A stretch of 64,000 nt of DNA from Myroides sp. N17-2 (GTDB lineage: Bacteria; Bacteroidota; Bacteroidia; Flavobacteriales; Flavobacteriaceae), in contig NZ_NSGJ01000001.1 of assembly GCF_002286775.1 (NCBI RefSeq), forward strand, positions 212,543 to 276,542. Reading direction: 5' to 3'. The position numbers and the translations under genes are program-made. Below the pieces are notes generated by a model, which did not search any database, had not been told where the DNA came from, and worked only from the letters and a program-made list of their open reading frames with translations. Shown here one piece after another: positions 56,931 through 64,000 of this stretch. Within the stretch, counting starts at the first letter, position 1, and each line of letters opens with the position of its first letter.

Positions 56931-57551
56931 ATGAAAATAAATACAGCTGAATTTATTGTTAGTAACTCTGACGCTAAGTTGTGTCCTAATGAGCCTATCC
57001 CTGAATACGCATTCATCGGTAGATCTAATGTAGGTAAGTCTTCTTTAATCAATATGCTTACTAACCAAAAGAACTTAGCAAAGACTTCTTCTAGACCAGG
57101 TAAAACACAACTAATAAACCACTTTAAGATTAACTCTAATTGGTACTTAGTAGATTTACCAGGATATGGATATGCTAAAGTATCGAAGAAAACTAAAGCT
57201 GTATTCCAAAAGTTTATTACTGACTACTTTGAGAAAAGACAGCAATTAGTAAGTGCCTTTGTACTTGTAGATATAAGACATGAAGCTCAGAAGATTGACT
57301 TAGAATTCATGCAGTACTTAGGTGAAACACAAGTTCCATTCTCTATCATCTTTACTAAAGCTGATAAAGTAGGTAAACAAAAAGTCAATGGACTAATCGC
57401 TGACTATAGAAAAAAGATGCTAGCTGATAACTGGGAAGAGATGCCTCCTTGTTTTATTACTTCAGCTGAAGGTAAAATAGGAAGAGATGAAGTACTAGAT
57501 TACATCGAAGAAATTAATGTTGAGATGTTCAAAAATCAAAACTTTATATAA
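56931..57551 (+). CDS. ysxC: Ribosome-biogenesis GTPase YsxC/EngB
   Basis: An essential GTPase for large-subunit assembly. G1 is [12 protein letters not shown]2 region [15 protein letters not shown]3 [11 protein letters not shown]4 TKADK and G5 near TSAEGK. The length of 206 is normal. It is coupled to the hydrolase gene (1-bp gap) and ends at a strong terminator. Confidence 0.97.
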   Translation: MKINTAEFIVSNSDAKLCPNEPIPEYAFIGRSNVGKSSLINMLTNQKNLAKTSSRPGKTQLINHFKINSNWYLVDLPGYGYAKVSKKTKAVFQKFITDYFEKRQQLVSAFVLVDIRHEAQKIDLEFMQYLGETQVPFSIIFTKADKVGKQKVNGLIADYRKKMLADNWEEMPPCFITSAEGKIGRDEVLDYIEEINVEMFKNQNFI

Positions 57552-57553
57552 TA

Positions 57554-57586
57554 CAAAAAACTGCCTACTTAGGGCAGTTTTTTTTT
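57554..57586 (+). terminator. Terminator after ysxC
   Basis: AAAAAACTGCCT and AGGGCAGTTTTTT pair around ACTT, followed by T residues. Confidence 0.9.
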
Positions 57587-57655
57587 GTATCTATACTAAA
57601 GTATTCCTTTATGTTATTATCCAATTCCCCTACTATTTCTTTGCCCACCCAGAGA

Positions 57656-57722
57656 AGTATCCGTGCAGTATCCGTGCTCACCCCCCCGTATATACAAGGG
57701 AATCTGCACTAAATCCGCAACA
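57656..57722. repeat. 11-nt periodic repeat, divergent copy
   Basis: AGTATCCGTGC occurs twice in exact tandem (57656 and 57667). After 23 bp, two 11-nt units AATCTGCACTA (57701) and AATCCGCAACA (57712) follow. The two-block, 11-nt-period build is like that of 12859-12950 and 39246-39348, although the sequence differs. Confidence 0.6.
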
Positions 57723-57780
57723 ACTCCCCTAACATCCAAAAATAACTCCTCCCAAAGGCATATTTTAGTTTTCACGAACA

Positions 57781-58437
57781 TTAGATATAATATTCATTAA
57801 CAGTAATAATACCTGCTCTTATGGCATAGCGAGTAGCATCGTAAACATTACTAACTCCAAGCTTCTTAAATATATTCTTACGGTGAGTAATCACAGTATG
57901 ACTACTAATGTTCCGATCAGCAGCAATCTCTTTAGTCATCTTACCTGAAGCTATCTCTTTTAATATCTCACGCTCAGCATTAGTCAATATTTGTTCTACC
58001 TTTTGTATACTATCCTGATGTTCTTCTAACTTCCTTAGTATCCAAGGAGCTAAATACACTTCCTTATTTATCGTCTTCTCAATACTCTCCCTAATATGAA
58101 CTAACATATCATTTTGAAAAACAATATTGAATGAAGATATGCGATTACTTAAAAACTGCTTAAGCCATTGTTCATTCAACTCACTAAAGAAAAGCAACCA
58201 TGTAGACCTATTAAACTGCAATCTGAGCGCAATTAACAATTCACTCTGTTTCTCTAAGCATTGACTAAAAGGGTCCACGATAACTAAAGCATCAGGTATT
58301 CTCATTAAGAAGCTTTTCAGCTCTCCTAAATCACATAGCTCCACTATATCTACCTCCGACTCATATACCTCTTTAATCAAAGATTTTAATGCATAACGCG
58401 TTATCTCTTGACTCTCTACTATCCCTATACTTAACAT
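57781..58437 (-). CDS. LuxR-family response-regulator-like protein
   Basis: A 218-residue protein. The N-terminal half is receiver-like (VESQEITRYALKSLIKE, and LVIVDPF with the candidate phospho-Asp) but lacks the usual second acidic pair, so phosphorylation is uncertain. The C-terminal LuxR helix-turn-helix is clear (LTNAEREILKEIASGKMTKE, then ISSHTVITHRKNIFKKLGVS). A possible -7 element TATTTTTG is at 58508-58501. It is encoded alone downstream of susCD; no histidine kinase is adjacent. It may regulate the susCD unit, but nothing in the sequence proves that. Confidence 0.85.
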   Translation of the reverse strand: MLSIGIVESQEITRYALKSLIKEVYESEVDIVELCDLGELKSFLMRIPDALVIVDPFSQCLEKQSELLIALRLQFNRSTWLLFFSELNEQWLKQFLSNRISSFNIVFQNDMLVHIRESIEKTINKEVYLAPWILRKLEEHQDSIQKVEQILTNAEREILKEIASGKMTKEIAADRNISSHTVITHRKNIFKKLGVSNVYDATRYAIRAGIITVNEYYI

Positions 58438-58572
58438 CGAGTTATCAATTTTTCAATATTACTTCTATTATCACAAGTCATTTACCTTAATGCTCTCTTA
58501 CAAAAATACACAACTTTTGGCACTTATTATACCCCATAAGTAACACAACAACACATTTCTAACACATAGAAC

Positions 58573-58610
58573 TAAAAAAAGGAGCTTTCAAACTAATGAA
58601 AACTCCTTTT
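58573..58610 (-). terminator. Terminator of susC-susD
   Basis: AAAAAGGAG and CTCCTTTTT arms with inner TTTC/GAAA pairs form a hairpin. On the minus strand it ends in a T-run about 36 bp after the susD stop. Confidence 0.75.
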
Positions 58611-58645
58611 TCTGCTAACTAATCAATTACTCTTTAATGAGAAAC

Positions 58646-60175
58646 TTAAATATTAGGATTCTCATTTAATTCTGAATCTGTAATACGATATAAATAATAT
58701 TTGCTATTAGCAACAAAATCACTTTTATCAGGAAAGTTCAAAACATTATGTCCATTTGCTTTCAAATTAACAGTCACTTTCGTTACAGTACCATCTTTAT
58801 TTGTTTTTTCATACGTATAAGGAATTGTCATACCTACAGGAATAGGTTTGCGCTCAACAGCTTTTTGATTTCTAATAATATCTACTAGAGCAAAACCTTC
58901 TCCAAATAATTCTTTACGTCTTTCTAAATAAATAGCTTCTAAAAGATCTTTGCCTGCTAAACCATTAATAATCTTAGCTCCACGAGCTACTTTTAATTGA
59001 TTTAGTTTTGTTATCCCATCTGCATCACCTAATTGAGCTTTAGCTTCAGCATTAATCAAATAAATCTCAGCTGTTCTCATCAACACAATGTCTGCTACTT
59101 CTGGCATTCTAAACTTAAACTTAGCATAACGCATATAACCTGCTGCATTATCGGTTGGTTCTTTAATAGCAGGGTTTGGCGCCCAATACATCATCTTTTT
59201 TCTATAATCTCCTTCGTCAAACAAATCTCTAAAATGAGGATCTGCATTGAAGCTATAATAGTAACTATCAGGAGATGTAGTATCTAAAAAATGAAACTGA
59301 TAAGAAGCATCATTTTGTTCTGGAGTTTGTAAATGCCCCCAAATCCATTCAACATTACCAGCATCATTAAATCCGCTTTTATACTCTGCCTCATTCATCA
59401 ATCTATCATTATTAGTTAAAGCTAGATCAGAATATTTCTTAGCCTTTTCCCAATTACGAGCATATAAATTAGCTCTTGATAACAAACCTAAAACTACTTG
59501 TTGATCTATTTTGAATTTATCTGATCCTCTTCTATAAGCAGTAAGATCAGGAATCATACCATAAGCATCTTCTAAATCTTTAACAGACTGATTATACAAC
59601 TCTCTTACACTAGCTAAAGGTTTAGGTTGAGTGCTAGCTGTAGTTGGTGTTAAATAAATAGGTGCGATTTTTGCCTCTGGATCTAGATCAATTGCATAAG
59701 CATAACTAGAAGCTAAATGTAGATACATAAATCCACGTAATGCCAAAGCTTGTCCTTTTATACGTTTTTTATCAACTGTACTTCCTTCAGAAGCATCAAT
59801 CTTATCAATAATATTATTCATATTATTAATAACCTTATAAGTCATTACCCAACTCAGAGTATTAGTCCCTCCCTTTCCATAAATAGCTGAGAATTTATAA
59901 TGACTTGCAAAACCATAATTACCATTCAATACAGCATCGTTCCCCATAGCATCACTAGCTCTTAAAAAAGAGCCATATCCAGGATTTGCCAAACTATTAA
60001 AAGTCTCCATTAAATACACCCAAGAACCTGTCCATACTTTCTCATTACCAGCCGTAGTTTTGAACACTTTGGTATCCTCTAATGCTGTAGTTGGTGAAGT
60101 ATCTAAGTCACAAGACACCAAAGTACTTGACATTAATACTACTCCTAATATATATTTTATAAATCTACGTTTCAT
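58646..60175 (-). CDS. SusD/RagB-family nutrient-binding lipoprotein
   Basis: The surface lipoprotein lid of a SusCD nutrient importer. The lipobox LVSC places the lipid at Cys22. SusD features follow: helical TPR-like units (KGQALALRGFMYLHLASSYA, then LLSRANLYARNWEKAKKYSD), the late block VADIVLMRTAEIYLINAEAK and LEAIYLERRKELFGEGFALVD. The length of 509 residues is normal. It lies 12 bp after susC. The bound nutrient cannot be read from sequence, and no glycosidase or peptidase is adjacent to indicate it. Confidence 0.93.
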   Translation of the reverse strand: MKRRFIKYILGVVLMSSTLVSCDLDTSPTTALEDTKVFKTTAGNEKVWTGSWVYLMETFNSLANPGYGSFLRASDAMGNDAVLNGNYGFASHYKFSAIYGKGGTNTLSWVMTYKVINNMNNIIDKIDASEGSTVDKKRIKGQALALRGFMYLHLASSYAYAIDLDPEAKIAPIYLTPTTASTQPKPLASVRELYNQSVKDLEDAYGMIPDLTAYRRGSDKFKIDQQVVLGLLSRANLYARNWEKAKKYSDLALTNNDRLMNEAEYKSGFNDAGNVEWIWGHLQTPEQNDASYQFHFLDTTSPDSYYYSFNADPHFRDLFDEGDYRKKMMYWAPNPAIKEPTDNAAGYMRYAKFKFRMPEVADIVLMRTAEIYLINAEAKAQLGDADGITKLNQLKVARGAKIINGLAGKDLLEAIYLERRKELFGEGFALVDIIRNQKAVERKPIPVGMTIPYTYEKTNKDGTVTKVTVNLKANGHNVLNFPDKSDFVANSKYYLYRITDSELNENPNI

Positions 60176-60187
60176 AATCTGTCAATT

Positions 60188-63100
60188 TTAAAGTTTTACA
60201 TTTAATCCAAACGAAATCACCTTCATAGACGGATATCTATAATAAGTTGTTCCATCAAATGTTTGTTCTGGATCCATTCCTTGCTCCTTTGTCCATGTAA
60301 ATAAATTCTCTGCTTGGAAGAATATACTTGCTGATCCTAAGTTGATTTTTCTCAACCATTCTTTAGGTAAATTATAAGTCAACGTTAGATTCTTTAACTT
60401 TAAAAAAGAACGATCCACTAAAAATCTATCTGATTGACTTGTCCAAGAACTACCAGGACTAGTCGTTAATCTTGCAATATCTGAACCTTTATTCTCTGGT
60501 GTCCATCTATCTAACATATCAGCACTCCATGTATTACCATTTCCTGCTTGTCTATATAATCCTGTTTTATCTCCATTATAAATCTTTCCTCCTATTGTAT
60601 AAGAGAAATTGGCTGTTAACTGCCAACCTTTATAGTTAACCTCAGTTAAGAAACCTCCTGTTACGTCAGGTAATGAATTACCTTTATAAACCTTATCTTT
60701 AGATTGTAAAGAAGAATAGTCTTCTGTTATCGTTTTAGAACCGTCAGGATTTTGAACATACCACTGTCCATTACCATTTTCTTGATTTACCCCAGCCCAT
60801 TCTGGCAAATAAAAATCATATACAGAACCATATTGAATCCATTTCTTAGATCCATTCCACATTTCTTGTGAAGGAAGAGATGTAATCTTATTTTTATATG
60901 TTGTTAAGTTCGCACCAAGATGTATCTTCCAATCTTCTGTTACTAAAGGATAACCATCTACAGTAAATTCCCAACCATAATTTTTAACTCCACCAATATT
61001 AGTCTGTAATGTACTAAATCCAAGTGATGGTGCTAATTGTCTAGAAAATAATAGGTCTTTTGATTTACGCTCAAAATATTCAACTGTACCTGTAAGTCTA
61101 TTATTAAACAATCCAAAATCAAAACCAATATTTAAATTTAGATTAGTTTCCCAAGATAGTTCAGGTGTAGCCAATCTTGAAGTAACTAATCCTGAATTTC
61201 CATTATAGTTCTTAATATCATATAAAGCCTGATAAGCATATAAGTTACCAATATTATCATTCCCTTGAGCTCCATAACTTGCTTTAACTAATAAATTAGA
61301 CAACCAGCTATCGCGGTATTTAGTCATAAACTTTTCATCAATCACTCTCCATGATGCACCTACTGACCAAAAATCCCCCCATCTATTATCTGGGTGAAAA
61401 CGAGAAGAACCATCACGACGATAAGATGCTGATAAGAAATACTTTTTATCATATGAATAATTTGCACTACCGAAGAAACTCAACATTTTATATGCATCAG
61501 AATTCCCATAGAAAGATACTAAACGTGAAGCTGTATCTGGATCTTCAAAACCAACAGTTATAATCTGCTGACGTACACCACCGAAGTTAGAATAGTCATT
61601 CTGGAAATACTCTTGCCCTACCATTAAACCTAAAGAATGTTTATCTCCAAACTCTAAATCATAATTAAAGACATTATTAAACGTCATAGCTACCCTTCTT
61701 CCATTACTCTTAGAAACAGACCCTCCGGTTGATGCACCAGGACCAACTTCTGGATTACTAACATTATGATTATTTACACTGCTATAATCGACGTTCAACG
61801 ACGTCTTATACTTCAAATTTTCAAGAATCTTAGCTTGTGCATAAGTTCTAAAAGTAGCTACATCTCGTTTTATTTGTGCCTTATCTAGAGGCATAGTCGC
61901 TGCTAAATTATATTTAGCATATGAAGTTGTTCTATACAACCCGAAATCATACATTCTCTCTCCTGTTTCAGGATCTTTTAAATACTCCCCAGTAGTCAAA
62001 TCTCTTTGATAAACTGGATAAAATGAAGGAAGGCTTCGGGCAAACCCTACCACATTTGAGATAGCACTATCATCTTGTTTTGGAGCATCCTGTATTGTAT
62101 GAGAAGCAGACACATTCATACCTAACTCTAACCAATCCTTCGCATCTACAACGATATTAGATCTTAAGTTAAATCTCTTAAATCCAGATTCAATTATATA
62201 ACCTTGGTCATTAAGAAATCCTCCAGATACATAATATCTAGATTTATCTCCACCTCCACTTACGCGCAAATTAATATCTGTAAACTTTGCATCTTGACTT
62301 AAAGCGTCATCCCAGCTATCATTCCATAATGGTTTTAACCCTGCTCTAAGTTTTCCATCTAGACCAACTGGATTAGGATTATTTAAACCATAAGGATTAA
62401 TACCCACAGAATTAACCAACTGACTAGTAGCCTCTACAGCAGCATCTGCAGCACTCATTTTTTTACTATCCATATACCCATTGCGTAGTGCTTCCCACTG
62501 CAATTCCATATATTGATCAGTATTTAATTGTTTATAATCACTACGTGCTCTTGAAGAGAAACCATACTTAGCAGATATTTCTATCTGAGGCGCTTCTCCT
62601 TTTCTACCTTTCTTGGTAGTAATCATTACCACTCCATTAGCAGCACGCGATCCATATAGAGTAGCCGCTGTTGCATCCTTTAGCACTGTAATAGATTCAA
62701 TGTCAGAAGCAGCTATAGCGCTTAATCCTCCTTCATAAGGAACGCCATCCACTACAAATAGAGGATTACTACTCGCATTAATCGAACCCACTCCACGAAT
62801 TCGAATAGTAGCTTCAGATCCTGGTTGACCACTTTGAGAAAATGATTGAAGCCCAGCCACAGTACCTTCTAATGCTTTAGTAACATTACTTACTTGTGCA
62901 TTTTCAATTGATTTAGCACTAACTACCCCTACAGATCCAGTATAAGTCTTCTTATTGGCTGTACCATAAGGTACTGTTATCAACACTTCTCCTAATTCAT
63001 TACTCTCATCTTTAAGAGCGACATTAATCAAGCTTTGTCCTTTATATATAATGTTTTGTGGCTTATATCCAATAAATGAGAATACTAACACCTGACCTTC

Positions 63101-63286
63101 ATTAACTTTAATGGAGTACTTTCCATCTAAGTCAGTCATGGTACCTTCATCACTTCCCTGAATCAAAACACTAACGCCTGGTAGCGTTCCATTAGCATCA
63201 GTAACATTTCCTGTTACGAGCTTTTCTTGCGCTTGTAGGTTAAGGAATCCTACAAACACAAATAAGATTGTGTAAATTTTTTGCAT
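60188..63286 (-). CDS. SusC/RagA-family TonB-linked outer-membrane transporter
   Basis: A 1032-residue TonB-dependent transporter. A signal peptide ends near LNLQAQ. A carboxypeptidase-like beta domain follows (VTGNVTDANGTLPGVSVLIQ), then the plug with RIRGVGSINASSNPLFVVDG and VLKDATAATLYGSRAANGVV, the SusC hallmark. The rest is a 22-strand barrel ending in a C-terminal strand VISFGLNVKL. It pairs with the SusD-type gene 12 bp downstream. About 400 bp of leader precede it, including a small cysteine-rich ORF and a long-range stem. Confidence 0.95.
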   Translation of the reverse strand: MQKIYTILFVFVGFLNLQAQEKLVTGNVTDANGTLPGVSVLIQGSDEGTMTDLDGKYSIKVNEGQVLVFSFIGYKPQNIIYKGQSLINVALKDESNELGEVLITVPYGTANKKTYTGSVGVVSAKSIENAQVSNVTKALEGTVAGLQSFSQSGQPGSEATIRIRGVGSINASSNPLFVVDGVPYEGGLSAIAASDIESITVLKDATAATLYGSRAANGVVMITTKKGRKGEAPQIEISAKYGFSSRARSDYKQLNTDQYMELQWEALRNGYMDSKKMSAADAAVEATSQLVNSVGINPYGLNNPNPVGLDGKLRAGLKPLWNDSWDDALSQDAKFTDINLRVSGGGDKSRYYVSGGFLNDQGYIIESGFKRFNLRSNIVVDAKDWLELGMNVSASHTIQDAPKQDDSAISNVVGFARSLPSFYPVYQRDLTTGEYLKDPETGERMYDFGLYRTTSYAKYNLAATMPLDKAQIKRDVATFRTYAQAKILENLKYKTSLNVDYSSVNNHNVSNPEVGPGASTGGSVSKSNGRRVAMTFNNVFNYDLEFGDKHSLGLMVGQEYFQNDYSNFGGVRQQIITVGFEDPDTASRLVSFYGNSDAYKMLSFFGSANYSYDKKYFLSASYRRDGSSRFHPDNRWGDFWSVGASWRVIDEKFMTKYRDSWLSNLLVKASYGAQGNDNIGNLYAYQALYDIKNYNGNSGLVTSRLATPELSWETNLNLNIGFDFGLFNNRLTGTVEYFERKSKDLLFSRQLAPSLGFSTLQTNIGGVKNYGWEFTVDGYPLVTEDWKIHLGANLTTYKNKITSLPSQEMWNGSKKWIQYGSVYDFYLPEWAGVNQENGNGQWYVQNPDGSKTITEDYSSLQSKDKVYKGNSLPDVTGGFLTEVNYKGWQLTANFSYTIGGKIYNGDKTGLYRQAGNGNTWSADMLDRWTPENKGSDIARLTTSPGSSWTSQSDRFLVDRSFLKLKNLTLTYNLPKEWLRKINLGSASIFFQAENLFTWTKEQGMDPEQTFDGTTYYRYPSMKVISFGLNVKL

Positions 63287-63447
63287 AAAAGATTTGTTAA
63301 ATAAAAGACTAAGTCTTATTTATGGTTTTTTGATTTGTTCGAATATATAAATATTAGTGACACAATGCGACAATATAAGTGTTAAATAATGAATTATTAT
63401 CATTATTTATAATTATCACAATATAAATATTTTGTTAAAAAACATTG

Positions 63448-63558
63448 CTACATACAGCAACACATACACATCGAAGATTGAGTGTATAAAGAAGAAATCG
63501 AATCAGTAAATCTAAAATTACGAGCGTTAAGTTCTCGCTTTTGTTCAATTGATTGCAT
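63448..63558 (-). CDS. Probable leader peptide ending in Met/Cys residues
   Basis: A 36-codon ORF upstream of susC on the same strand. It begins MQSIEQKRELNARNFR and ends SSMCMCCCM, so the last seven residues all contain sulfur (three Met, four Cys). The stop lies 161 bp before the susC ATG, and a promoter element lies upstream, so it is part of the susCD leader. Its size and terminal run of two amino acids are those of an attenuator peptide that senses charged tRNA supply. It is too short for domain matches; the regulatory role is inferred. Confidence 0.55.
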   Translation of the reverse strand: MQSIEQKRELNARNFRFTDSISSLYTQSSMCMCCCM

Positions 63559-63602
63559 AATATTGGGGTTTAAATAATTTTCTCTTTTCAGTGAAAAACA
63601 AA

Positions 63603-63685
63603 GCAGAGGAAATGTCTAATGTGAATATTTCTTTACAAAACAAACAATAATTATACACAACAGATTTAGATATAAAATCCTCTGC
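63603..63685 (-). promoter_or_regulatory. Long-range stem at the 5' end of the susCD leader
   Basis: GCAGAGGA (63603-63610) and TCCTCTGC (63678-63685) are perfect complements, extended by CAAA/TTTG pairs with one extra base. They enclose about 67 nt that would form a closed RNA domain just after the predicted start of transcription. It may be a structured leader or riboswitch-like element; I do not recognise a known class. Confidence 0.45.
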
Positions 63686-63695
63686 TTTTGTGATA

Positions 63696-63726
63696 CAAAT
63701 GTATTTGAATCCATACATTCTTGAAA
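63696..63726 (-). promoter_or_regulatory. Promoter of the leader-peptide-susC-susD unit
   Basis: TACATTTG at 63703-63696 with TTTC (near TTTG) at 63726-63723, spaced by 19 bp on the minus strand. This predicts transcription starting near 63690 and a leader of about 400 nt. Confidence 0.65.
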
Positions 63727-63743
63727 TACCACGTATATGGTAT
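63726..63743. promoter_or_regulatory. Palindrome at the -33 region of the susCD promoter
   Basis: ATACCA and TGGTAT arms are separated by six bases. The right place for an operator: it touches the -33 element. The factor is unknown. Confidence 0.45.
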
Positions 63744-63882
63744 ATTTTAAGTCCCCCTTAACCTATCTAACATAAAATATCAAAATCTAACCCTAAAAAA
63801 TGTACAGCTATTATTGTATTATTAATAATAAACACATAATCATATTAGTAAAAAAAGCATTTTACACACCTGTAATACAGAC

Positions 63883-64000
63883 TGACCCGTCCTGAAAAAA
63901 CTGTACAGTTTTAAATACCCATAAGAAATGGAAAAGTCAATAGAAAAAAAAGTAAAACAGCGCTATCATCAGGAATTCATTAAAAAGGTAGTGAAGGAAG
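63883..64000 (+). mobile_element. Left end of an IS3-family insertion sequence (cut by window edge)
   Basis: The sequence TGACCCGTCCTGAAAAAACT is the kind of terminus I recall for flavobacterial IS3-type elements. A transposase ORF begins 45 bp inside it. Only the first 118 bp lie in the window, so the other end and target duplication cannot be seen. Confidence 0.7.
63928..64000 (+). CDS. Transposase OrfA start (IS3-type), truncated by window edge
   Basis: An open frame from the ATG at 63928 runs off the right edge after 24 codons: MEKSIEKKVKQRYHQ, then EFIKKVVKE. The basic, helical start is like IS3-family OrfA proteins, which hold an N-terminal helix-turn-helix. The call depends mainly on the IS-like terminus 45 bp upstream. 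Confidence 0.6.
   Translation, partial: MEKSIEKKVKQRYHQEFIKKVVKE

Noticed and set aside
57517..57732. Plus-strand frame of 71 codons after ysxC
   Set aside because: It starts inside ysxC in another frame and runs through the terminator hairpin and the 11-nt repeats.

Overview
The window looks like a chromosomal segment of a low-GC member of the Flavobacteriaceae (Bacteroidota), probably near Myroides or Flavobacterium. The support is a complete gldK-gldL-gldM-gldN block (type IX secretion and gliding), a SusC/SusD pair, a 287-residue primary sigma factor, repeated TAnnTTTG promoter -7 elements with few Shine-Dalgarno sites, and a division/cell-wall cluster in Bacteroidota order with a long-tailed FtsZ. 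The genus is inferred from style only.

Layout. 1-12.2 kb: a truncated membrane protein, initiator tRNA-Met, an ABC-F ATPase with an FAD oxidoreductase, the gldKLMN operon, an arginase-fold protein lacking its metal ligands, and topA. 12.2-17 kb is accessory: a gene-poor kilobase with an 11-nt periodic repeat and a REP-like palindrome, a DUF6266 protein, a monooxygenase/AraC pair and two small membrane proteins. 17-27.8 kb is housekeeping: miaB, a sigma-54 activator, lptE, a TPR protein, secG, groES-groEL, rpe, lipB and lysS. 27.7-31.9 kb is a compact accessory locus: a di-heme peroxidase (MbnH/MauG type), an MbnP-type lipoprotein, an AraC regulator and two paralogous cysteine-motif proteins, with two copies of a foldback (MITE-like) repeat. 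32-40 kb: rpoD, a flavin monooxygenase, pnp, rpsO, an fRMsr-type GAF protein, a CBS protein, tRNA-Arg and yqeY. 40-55.8 kb: the dcw cluster, read leftward from mraZ to ftsZ, with MraZ-type operator boxes upstream. 56-57.6 kb: an alpha/beta hydrolase and the GTPase ysxC. 57.8-63.7 kb: a LuxR-type regulator, then susC-susD with a long leader containing a small ORF that ends in Met-Cys-Met-Cys-Cys-Cys-Met. An IS3-type element starts at the right edge.

How the parts work together. GldK-N form the core of the type IX secretion system. The dcw genes make lipid II precursors and the divisome as one tightly spaced transcription unit. The 28-32 kb locus most plausibly concerns copper or another metal, because MbnP/MbnH pairs are copper-linked in other bacteria and the two small proteins carry an identical Cys-x9-Cys-x3-Cys pattern. 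The susCD leader suggests control by cysteine or methionine supply, and so a sulfur-containing nutrient; that part is inference.
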